42,873 nt of DNA from Verrucomicrobiota bacterium (lineage in GTDB: Bacteria; Verrucomicrobiota; Verrucomicrobiia; Chthoniobacterales; UBA10450), in contig QHNJ01000137.1 of the NCBI GenBank assembly GCA_003218395.1, positions 1 through 42,873 on the forward strand, read 5' to 3'. The notes under the pieces are model-generated. The model had not been told where the DNA came from. It searched no databases and worked only from the letters and a program-made list of their open reading frames with translations. A program made the position numbers and the translations under genes. Shown here in pieces: positions 29,649 to 38,031 of the stretch; position 1 is the stretch's first letter; each line of letters opens with the position of its first letter.

Positions 29649-30000
29649 AGTCGTTGCCCCACTAGCAGCGAAAGGGCACTGCTCATTTTATCACTTTTCG
29701 ACTCGCTGACGCGATTCCGCCAAAGCTGCTCAGCCAATGGGAAACAGAGCGTAAATGTTGGCTGCGGCCGCCTCCCGAGCCGTGGTCGTTCGAAGTGGAG
29801 CAGGAATATCGTCGGCGGTTTTCTGGCACGATAGAACGCTGGCTCGATGCCAGCCATGGTTGGTGCCTGCTGCGCGAAAGCAACACGCCAAATTGGGTCG
29901 GGAATACGCTGCAGCACTTCGAGGGCGCGTGCTATGCACAGATCGCGTGGCTGGGTAATGCCTAATCATGTCCATACGGCTTTTGTTCGGCACGACTAAG
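29648..30000 (+). pseudogene. Degenerate REP-associated tyrosine transposase (RAYT / Y1_Tnp)
   Basis: LPH*QRKGTAHFITFRLADAIPPKLLSQWETERKCWLRPPPEPWSFEVEQEYRRRFSGTIERWLDASHGWCLLRESNTPNWVGNTLQHFEGACYAQIAW, then frameshift, MPNHVHTAFVRHD*. TAG at 29663 where RAYTs usually have W (LPHW); HUH motif at 29958-29975. Confidence 0.75.
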
Positions 30001-30018
30001 AGCTTTTCCCATGTACCT

Positions 30019-30038
30019 CGGCGGCTTAGAAACCGCCG
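30019..30038. repeat. Palindrome CGGCGG-cttagaaa-CCGCCG at the end of the RAYT remnant
   Basis: Perfect 6-bp arms; overlaps the 3' end (...HSRSGGF*) of the minus-strand TMTC-like ORF. Confidence 0.75.
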
Positions 30039-30812
30039 CTCCTTGAATGCTCGTGATACGGCAGGCCGAGCTCGTAGAGCGCAATTTCATCCCGAAGGGC
30101 GTTGGCCAGGCCGGATTTGCCCTCCGTGCCTGCGATGCGCAGAGCTTGCTCGGCTGCTGCAACGGCCTGGGCAAACCGGCCGCCCTCAGCGCGAGCAGCC
30201 GCGAGAGTCCGGAGATAAGTGGGATCTTTGCCGCCGGAAAGTTGCACGGCCTGTTCGGCGAGCTCGATTGCCCGATTCCCATCGCGAATTGAAGCATCGG
30301 AGGAGGTCGCGAGGAGCCACGCCAAATTGTTCCGAGCCAGCGAGTCTTGCTGGGAGATCCGTGCCGCATGCTCGTACTCGGCGATTGCATCTTTCTGTAG
30401 TCCGCTTTTAAGAAACGCGTTACCCAAAACAGTGTGGAAGCCTGAGTCGTTCGGCAGAGTCGGAAGCGCCTTCTGCCATTGCGCGATCGCTTCGCCGATC
30501 CGGCCCTGCTGAAATAGAACGCTGCCAAGGTTGAAATACGCGTCGCCATAATCAGGCCGCAGTTTCGCCGCTTTCTCGTAATGGCCGATCGCTTCACCCA
30601 GCAGACCTTTTCGGGCGAGGGCGTTGGCAAGATTAGTCTCGATGAGCGCCCCGCCAAGGTTGTAATGGGCGGAAGTGTTGCCGGATCGAATCTTCAACGC
30701 CGTCTCGAAGTGCGAAATCGCCCTGTCCAATTCGCCCCGTCGCAGGAAAAGATAGCCGAGATTGTTATGCGCCGTGTCGTTGTCAGGGGTAGGCGCAGAA
30801 TTGCTTGTAGCC

Positions 30813-30878
30813 ACGGCCCTGTGGGCCGTTTGTTCGGACTCCGCGTGATCCACGAGTGACCGACCGCAGGCCGGTTGC
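30813..30878. repeat. Two adjacent hairpins with 3-nt loops inside the broken TMTC-like gene
   Basis: ACGGCCC-TGT-GGGCCGT (30813-30829) and GTGACCGACC-GCA-GGCCGGTTGC (30856-30878; one mismatch, two wobbles). Confidence 0.7.
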
Positions 30879-31434
30879 GACAGGGCGCGAGCCGGAGTTG
30901 CGCATCATTATGGGCGCCATCAGATCCGTGATGCCCCAAACAATCAGCACATACAAACCGATCTGTGGCAGGTAAGTGTATCGATCCGCGCGCGCTTGCT
31001 CGCCGACCTGCACCAAGCCGATCACGGGCACGAGCATCCCGACATACCAAAACCAGCCGGTGAAAATGTAAGGCCGTTCTTTCCTCCAATGGATTGCCCA
31101 CAGGCTGACTGCGATGAGAAATGCAATTGCCAAAAGAACCTGCCAGGGCGGCAGTTGATCGTTGGGGTGAGGATAAAAAGCCGCCAGCCGCGCGGGCCAG
31201 AACATCTGCCAAATGTAGGCAACATAACTGATAACCGCGTTGTTCAGTCGCCACATAAAGGGCAACTGTTCAATCGCGCCGGCGCTCTGATTTTGTACCA
31301 GCAATGTCGCCACACACGAAATCGCGGACAAGGCGAACAATGGAATCTTCTCCACGATCAGCTTGAAGATCCGACCACGGACCACGGACCCCGCGCCGTC
31401 GCCGTAACCTCTTTGGCGCGCCGAAGGCTCGCGA

Positions 31435-31483
31435 CTGACTCCTGATCTCTGATTTCTGACGTCTGACGTCTGACGTCTGACTC
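31435..31483. repeat. Heptanucleotide tandem array, 7 units
   Basis: CTGACTC CTGATCT CTGATTT CTGACGT CTGACGT CTGACGT CTGACTC; period exactly 7, CTGA invariant. Confidence 0.9.
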
Positions 31484-32122
31484 TATTGACCGGCCAGTAA
31501 TCGAGGAGCAAAAGCACGAATGGAAGCGTCACCAGCATCGGTTTGGACATGAGGATGAAAAATACGGCGCTGAGCACGTCTTTTCGCTCGGAGACCCAGG
31601 CGACCGATTCCACGTGCAATGGATGAATAGCGAACAGCGATGCCACGAAGGCACTTTGCCAAATACTGCCAGTCCGGCTCGGACCGCCGGTCATCTGCCT
31701 GAGCACGAAAAAGAGCAACACGACGGCGACCGAGTGCAGCAAGACATTGGTGAAGTGATGTCCGCCAGCCTTCAGCCCGTACAACTGGCAGTCGAGCATG
31801 TGCGAAATCGTCGTGAGCGGATGCCAGTTTCGCGCATGAGCATGGGTAAATGCGCCGATTACGCCATCCACCGAAAGTCCTCTGGTGATGGAGGGGTTTT
31901 CATACACATACACATGATCGTCGACATCGACGAAATCGTGTCCGAGAGTTTGTCCAAAAACTAGCCAAGTAATCGCGATGAGGGCGAGGCAAACATAGAA
32001 AGACGCGAATCTCGAGGAGGAGCGCTTTTTTAACCGACTGTTGAAAAACTCGGGCGTGTTCTTCTTACTCCTGCTCCCGCTCTTACTCATCCGTTTGAGA
32101 ATTCCTCATGAAAGCGTTTTCG

Positions 32123-34066
32123 TCACGGTGACGAACTGCCATTTGCGAGACTTGGATCGCGCAGCGGTCTTCCGGCCTGGTAAAGAGCGATATTGCTCTG
32201 GAGCTCGTCCGCTAGGCCAGGGTTGCCCTGGTGATTGGCTAATTCAATGCCGCGCTGCGCAGTTTCAATTGCCTGTGTGAAAAGGCCGCTCTCGGCATAG
32301 GCAGCTGCCAATATGCGGAAAATCATTGGGATCTTCTCGCCCGACAAACGCAGCGCCTTTTCGGCCAGTTCAACGGCTTGGGGGCCATTTCGAATTGAGT
32401 CTTCCGGACACGTTGCGAAGACCCATGCCAGATTACTGGCAGCATTTCCGTTTTCGGGCTGAATTGCCAGCGTTTCCTGCCATTGCTCGATCGCTTCTCT
32501 TACACGGCCCTGCTGGATAAGAACAGTGCCCACAATATTACGTGCCTCCACGTTCTCGGGCTGAATTTCCAGCAACTTGCGATAATGAATCATCGCATCA
32601 GCTACTTGTCCCTTTTGAAGAAAAGCCTTGGCAAGATTGTCGTGGGCAGGCGCGTTTTCGGGCCGAAGATTCACGGCTGCCTGGAGTAGAGAAATCGATT
32701 CGTCCAATTTGCCTTTTCGAAGGAGAACGATGCCAAGATTATTTTCGGCAACGTCGTTGTTCGAGGTTACTGCAAGTGCGTGAGTGAACAGCGTTTCACT
32801 ATTGCGCCAAAAGGTTGTCTGAATCCACCCGCGCCAACTTAATACGCCAATGATTATCGCGGCACTGGCACCCAAAATTTCGCGTTGATGACGCCATGAA
32901 GCCGACCAATCGGCGACAGTCCAAGTGCCCATGATATAAAGGCCTATCTGCGGCAGGTAAGTGTATCGATCGGCCCGCCCTTGCCATCCGACTTGCACCA
33001 AACCAATCACCGGCACAAGCATCCCCAGGTACCAAAGCCAGCCAGTGATGACGTAGGGCCGTTTTTTCCGCACAGCAAACGCCGCTGCACTAATCGCAAT
33101 CAAAGCCGCGAGCGCGAGGATGATCCCCCAGGCCGGCAGGCGATTTTCTGGATGAGAATAAAAAACCGCGAGTTTCACTGGCCAGAGCATTTGCCAAATG
33201 TAGGCAACATAGGTCACTAATGCGTTGGTCGCCCGCGATGAAATCGGAAGTTGCTCGGTCCAACCAAGCGCATGTCGTTGGGCGAGAAATGTAACGATGC
33301 CTGAGACGGCGGACAGCCCAACCAGTGGAATCTTCTCTAGAATCAGCTGTCCCGCGACTGATTGTCGATCCCACAAGCGAAGTGGCGGAGGTTTTAGTTT
33401 GACTTCGGCTTTCGGTGCAAATCGTTGGAACGGCCAGTAATCCAGAAGCAAAAGTACGAAGGGGAGCGTCACCAGCATCGACTTGGACATTAGACCAGCG
33501 GTGAACGGTAACGCTACGGTGAGATAGCGCCGAATTGAGGGCGCACGCACGTGATGAACATATGCGAGCAGGGTCAGCATGAAGAAAACGCCGCTCAGCA
33601 CATCCTTGCGTTCTGCCACCCATGCCACGGATTCCACGTGCAACGGATGAATCGCGAACAGGGTCGCAACAAAAGCGCTTCGCAAAAGTGCGCCCGTCAT
33701 TTGTTTGAAAACGAGAAAGAGCAAGACCACGGAAATTGTATGGAGAAGCACATTGGTAAAATGATGTCCTCCCGCCCTCAGCCCATATAACTGGCAGTCC
33801 AGCATGTGCGAAATCGTTGTAAGCGGATGCCAGTTCTCCGAGTGGATATGTGTGAATGCCCAGCCAATAGCGGCGATGCTGAGACCGCTGGTTATCTTGG
33901 TATTTTCATAGACGTAGCGCGGATCGTCGTAGTTGACGAAGTCATGGCCGAGAGTTTGGCCAAAAACAATCCAGGTAAGTGCCGCCAGAAAGATGCAGAC
34001 GCTGATGCTTACCCAGCGGCGGTTCGCTTTGGAGGAAGCTATCGATCGGATACTGAGGGCGTGCAC
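32123..34066 (-). CDS. TMTC-like GT-C glycosyltransferase with C-terminal TPRs (paralog B1, intact)
   Basis: DFVNYDDPRYVYENTKITSGLS, NWHPLTTISHMLDCQLYGL, HPLHVESVAWVAERKDVLSGVFFMLTLLAYVHHVRAPS, RADRYTYLPQIGLY, WRNSETLFTHAL, TPRs. Confidence 0.85.
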   Translation of the reverse strand: MHALSIRSIASSKANRRWVSISVCIFLAALTWIVFGQTLGHDFVNYDDPRYVYENTKITSGLSIAAIGWAFTHIHSENWHPLTTISHMLDCQLYGLRAGGHHFTNVLLHTISVVLLFLVFKQMTGALLRSAFVATLFAIHPLHVESVAWVAERKDVLSGVFFMLTLLAYVHHVRAPSIRRYLTVALPFTAGLMSKSMLVTLPFVLLLLDYWPFQRFAPKAEVKLKPPPLRLWDRQSVAGQLILEKIPLVGLSAVSGIVTFLAQRHALGWTEQLPISSRATNALVTYVAYIWQMLWPVKLAVFYSHPENRLPAWGIILALAALIAISAAAFAVRKKRPYVITGWLWYLGMLVPVIGLVQVGWQGRADRYTYLPQIGLYIMGTWTVADWSASWRHQREILGASAAIIIGVLSWRGWIQTTFWRNSETLFTHALAVTSNNDVAENNLGIVLLRKGKLDESISLLQAAVNLRPENAPAHDNLAKAFLQKGQVADAMIHYRKLLEIQPENVEARNIVGTVLIQQGRVREAIEQWQETLAIQPENGNAASNLAWVFATCPEDSIRNGPQAVELAEKALRLSGEKIPMIFRILAAAYAESGLFTQAIETAQRGIELANHQGNPGLADELQSNIALYQAGRPLRDPSLANGSSSP

Positions 34067-34168
34067 TTGCGGCGATGTGATTGTGAAGGAGGCGAGGAAC
34101 CCCGCTAGTCCAGGAGCCGAAGCCGCCGCGCCCTAAAAAGGTTGCAATTCGCATGGATAACGGATGAA

Positions 34169-35821
34169 TTAGGATTTCCTTTCATAGATCAAAATATAAT
34201 GCCCTAGCTGCGGCACCGATTTCGGTACCTCCCCCAAATAAAAATCCGCTCCATCCGACGTGATGATATTCACGAGGCCGGCTCCGTCATAATACCTTCC
34301 GGTATACTCGTTCGCCCACGCAAAGATCCGCCGATCAGATCCGGGTTGTTCTAACCATGAATCCTCCATCACGACTGAAACCAGATATTTTGGGTGCGCG
34401 CGCTCAATTTCGCGAATCATTTCCTGTTGCATCTGATGCGCATACTTTTGCGGTTCCATTAAGCAGTAAGTGTAAATGTATCCGGTCGCGGAATGCCGGT
34501 TCGAATAAAAATAAATTTGAGGCTCAGATCCTAACACTACGATCGTGTCGTTGTGGCTTGTATGGTCGCGGACATATTCAGCAATCCTAATGGACTCTGG
34601 GAATGGGCTCTCCGGATAAATCATTCGGCAAGCTTCAACTGGAGAGACTCCAAAGAAGAACTTTTTCCCCAAAAAAATCGGCAGGGTTAATACCGCACCA
34701 AGGAGAAGCAGCGGAATAAACCGAGTCACGCTCGTATGACTATCCGTGAGATCCGACAACTTGCTGATGGCAACGCCGACGAACAGCGAAACCGCTGGAA
34801 GAACCAAAATGAAATAGTGGAATCGAAAGTAAAATCCGGAACATAGCGCCAGCACCGAAAATCCGAGTAGTCCAAGCAAAAATCGTGTGCTGGCGCGCAT
34901 TCGCCGATCCCATAGGCCCGCAACGACCCCAATTCCAGCGAGTACCCAGAGCGCCCAGCCAGCGCTAATGACCTCTGTTACGCTCCGAAAAAAAATCTGC
35001 GATGCTTGGGAGAGAGGAACTAAACTGCCATACTGGCGCGCGTAGTCGATTGTCCAAAACAAGAACTGTTTGAATACGCCTGCGCACCAGAGAAGGAAAC
35101 AAGTGATTCCGAAGGGGAGAATTACACCAGCGTCGAAGATCAGATTTCGCAGGAGGATGGTGTTTAGGCCAACGCGGCGGCTATCCCTGCACAAGAGATA
35201 AATCGCTCCAAATAAAATGAAAAAAATCGCAGGCTGCTTCATCAGGAGGCCAAGGCCAAAGAGCAATCCGCTCGCGAACAGTCGCCCGAACGCCTGCCGA
35301 TCCGATTCGTCGAGCAGGAGCAGCGTCCCACCGAGCACTGGCAGCATTACAAAATGTGTCGCGTGACCGGCGAAGCCGAGCACGGAGGGACTCACAGAAA
35401 GAACCGCATAACTTGCCGCCGCCGCGATGCCCGCTGTCGTATTTACCAGTCGTCGCCCAAGGAAAAAGATCAGCACGATTGTGGCAGCGTTCACCAAGAG
35501 CAAACCCAAATGAATTCCGATGACTGTTTGTCCGAAGATCGACATGATCACGGCATAAGCGGCATAGGTTCCGGGGAACTTCATGTTGTAAGCGAGTTTG
35601 TATGGGGGGATGCCTTGCAACAAAAGTTGGCCGGCATAAGCGTACTCGCCTTCGTCGCGTTCCAGCGGAATTCCGAGCAGTCGAATTCGGATCGCGACAG
35701 TAAGGCCAAAGATGATTACCGCCAAGGCCCACCATGCGACTCGCAAGATTTTGTCATGGCTGTCGATCTTGTTGATCACAGAAAGGCTATTCCGGTGAAA
35801 ACTACCGGGGTGCAACTGCAC
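34169..35821 (-). CDS. GT39/ArnT-like (PMT_2) membrane glycosyltransferase
   Basis: RIRLLGIPLERDEGEYAYAGQLLLQGIPPYKLAYNMKFPGTYAAYAVIMSIFGQTVIGIHLGLLLVNAATIVLIFFLGRRL: acidic first-loop motif, many TM helices. Confidence 0.8.
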   Translation of the reverse strand: MQLHPGSFHRNSLSVINKIDSHDKILRVAWWALAVIIFGLTVAIRIRLLGIPLERDEGEYAYAGQLLLQGIPPYKLAYNMKFPGTYAAYAVIMSIFGQTVIGIHLGLLLVNAATIVLIFFLGRRLVNTTAGIAAAASYAVLSVSPSVLGFAGHATHFVMLPVLGGTLLLLDESDRQAFGRLFASGLLFGLGLLMKQPAIFFILFGAIYLLCRDSRRVGLNTILLRNLIFDAGVILPFGITCFLLWCAGVFKQFLFWTIDYARQYGSLVPLSQASQIFFRSVTEVISAGWALWVLAGIGVVAGLWDRRMRASTRFLLGLLGFSVLALCSGFYFRFHYFILVLPAVSLFVGVAISKLSDLTDSHTSVTRFIPLLLLGAVLTLPIFLGKKFFFGVSPVEACRMIYPESPFPESIRIAEYVRDHTSHNDTIVVLGSEPQIYFYSNRHSATGYIYTYCLMEPQKYAHQMQQEMIREIERAHPKYLVSVVMEDSWLEQPGSDRRIFAWANEYTGRYYDGAGLVNIITSDGADFYLGEVPKSVPQLGHYILIYERKS

Positions 35822-35928
35822 GATTCACTGCGCGCCATTCTTGCCAAATGGGGCTCGCTCTCTGAATTAAACGGCAGGACTGTCTGAGCACTTTACTGCC
35901 TGTGGCATGGGAATAGTAATCGCCTAAC

Positions 35929-38007
35929 GTGGGACCGGTCGTGCACAAAATCGTCCAATGCCTTTTTTCTGCGCGTGGTCGCTCCTGTCTTTTTGGGCTG
36001 CTTTTAGTTGCTGTGACGATCTTTGCCTATCGCCCGGCGTTGCACGGCGGCTTTATCTGGGATGACGATGACTATGTGATAAATAACGGGTTGCTAACTG
36101 CACCCGATGGACTGCGGCGGATTTGGTTCTCCCTCGACTCGCCTTCGCAGTATTTCCCGTTGGTTTATACAACCTTTCGCATCGAGTACGCACTCTGGGG
36201 GCTTAATCCATCCGGCTATCATTGGGTCAACCTGCTACTTCATGTTGCCAACGCACTGCTGGTGTGGCGATTGTTGGTGCGCTTGAAAGTGCCGGGCGCG
36301 TGGCTGGCGGGAGCAATCTTCGCGCTGCATCCAGTGCAAGTGGAATCGGTCGCTTGGATCACGGAACGGAAAAATGTGCTGATGGGCTTTTTCTTTCTGC
36401 TAACGCTTCTTGCCTGGATTGCGTTTGTCGACGAGCGGACGAAACGGCCCTGGCGATTTTATGGGCTGGCTCTGATCCTTTATCTCCTGGCGCTTTCGGC
36501 CAAGACGACGGCCTGCACGCTGCCAGCGGCGCTGTTCTTGATTTTATGGTTGCAGAAGAAGCCCATCAGTTGGAAGAGAGTTTTCCAGATCGTTCCCTTC
36601 CTCGTTCTTGGCATCGCCATGGGTTTATTAGCGATGTGGTGGGAGCGTTATCACCAGGGGACGAGTCGAGCCATTTTTACGTTCCTGAGCCCAATCGAGC
36701 GGGTCCTCGTCGCAAGCCGGGCTGTTTGGTTTTACCTGAGTAAACTAATCTGGCCATCCAATCTGACCTTCATTTATCCGCGATGGGATATCGCGCCGAC
36801 TCATCTGCTCGATTACACGTGGCTGTTGGCGGGAATGGTTCTCTGCGTGGCAATCTATTTTCTGCGGCGATATCTGGGGCGCAGCGTAGAAGTCGCAACG
36901 CTGTGTTTCGTAGCCACGCTTAGCCCGGTGCTTGGGTTCATCATGCTCTACACATTTCGTTACACATTTGTGGCCGATCATTATCAATACCTGGCCTGTA
37001 TCGGCCCGATCGCGCTGGCGTCGGCTGCTCTAATCAATTTGGCCGACGCGTTTGAGCGCAGTCGCACCTTAATTTTAAGCGCGGTGCTCTGTGTGGTCGC
37101 AGTCCTGGCGGCGCTGACGTGGCGACAAGCCGCCATGTATGGCGACATCGAAACGCTCTGGCGGACGACGCTGGCCAGAAATCCCGATTGCTGGATGGCT
37201 CACAATAACCTGGGCATTGTGCTTTTCCAGAAAGGCGAAATTAACGAGGCAATCGCCAATTACCGGACAACTTTGCAAATGCAACCGGATTTTTGGGATG
37301 CGGATTACAATCTCGGCAGTGCGCTTCTCCAAAAAGGCAAGGTGGACGAGGCAATCGCTTATTGCAACAGAGCCGTAGCGAGCGAGCCAAATGATCCAGA
37401 TGCCCAAGTGGCTCTCGGCAACGCTCTTGTTCAAAAGGAACGAATCGACGAAGCGATCGTTCATTACCAAAGGGCGGTGGCAATAAGGCCCGATTACTTC
37501 ATTGCCCGCTACAGTCTTGGCCATGCTCTTCTTAAAAAAGGCGAAATCGACGCTGCAATCTCTCATTGCCGGGCTGCCTTATTGATTCAGCCTAAAAATC
37601 CAGATGCTCACACGACGCTGGCCGTCGCCCTTGATGAAAGAGGTCAAACGGCGGAGGCCATCACGCACTACAAAAACGCCCTGCAGATTTCTCCGAGATC
37701 TATCTCTGCTGCGAACAATCTGGCCTGGCTGTTGGCAACTTCTTCTACCGCGTCATTACGAAACGGCGACAAAGCCCTAGAGCTAGCAAGGCAAGCCAAT
37801 CAACTCTCGGGCGGTGCCAACCCGCTTGTGCTCGGCACGTTGGCCGCAGCGTACGCGGAGACCCGGCAATTTGAAAGAGCGATCGAGATCGCGCAGGCAG
37901 CCTCGCAGTTAGCAAAGATGCAGGGTGAGAGTGCCTTGGTCGTGAGGCTCCAGCAAGAAACTGAACTTTATGAGATGAGCTTGCCTTACCGCGAAGCGCC
38001 GAAGTAG
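35929..38007 (+). CDS. TMTC-like GT-C glycosyltransferase with C-terminal TPRs (paralog A2)
   Basis: LHGGFIWDDDDYVINN, FALHPVQVESVAWITERKNVLMGFFFLLTLLAW, FRYTFVADHYQYLACIGP, TPRs and NLAWLLATSSTASLRNGDKALELARQANQLSGG. Confidence 0.85.
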   Translation: MGPVVHKIVQCLFSARGRSCLFGLLLVAVTIFAYRPALHGGFIWDDDDYVINNGLLTAPDGLRRIWFSLDSPSQYFPLVYTTFRIEYALWGLNPSGYHWVNLLLHVANALLVWRLLVRLKVPGAWLAGAIFALHPVQVESVAWITERKNVLMGFFFLLTLLAWIAFVDERTKRPWRFYGLALILYLLALSAKTTACTLPAALFLILWLQKKPISWKRVFQIVPFLVLGIAMGLLAMWWERYHQGTSRAIFTFLSPIERVLVASRAVWFYLSKLIWPSNLTFIYPRWDIAPTHLLDYTWLLAGMVLCVAIYFLRRYLGRSVEVATLCFVATLSPVLGFIMLYTFRYTFVADHYQYLACIGPIALASAALINLADAFERSRTLILSAVLCVVAVLAALTWRQAAMYGDIETLWRTTLARNPDCWMAHNNLGIVLFQKGEINEAIANYRTTLQMQPDFWDADYNLGSALLQKGKVDEAIAYCNRAVASEPNDPDAQVALGNALVQKERIDEAIVHYQRAVAIRPDYFIARYSLGHALLKKGEIDAAISHCRAALLIQPKNPDAHTTLAVALDERGQTAEAITHYKNALQISPRSISAANNLAWLLATSSTASLRNGDKALELARQANQLSGGANPLVLGTLAAAYAETRQFERAIEIAQAASQLAKMQGESALVVRLQQETELYEMSLPYREAPK

Positions 38008-38031
38008 GGACACTTACCAGCTTGCGAGTCT

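Larger units (their letters stand above)
30026..32090 (-). pseudogene. TMTC-like GT-C/TPR protein (paralog B2), split into ORFs 30783..32090 and 30026..30853
   Basis: N-terminal half DFVDVDDHVYVYENPSITRGLS...HPLHVESVAWVSERKDVLSAVFF...YTYLPQIGLYVL; C-terminal TPR half in another frame (DNDTAHNNLGYLFLRRGELDRAISHFETAL...). Paralog 32123..34066 has both in one frame. Confidence 0.82.

Noticed and set aside
30694-31254. 186-aa minus-strand ORF overlapping both halves of B2
   Set aside because: Out of frame with both TMTC-like halves; text is not protein-like and does not match the paralogs.
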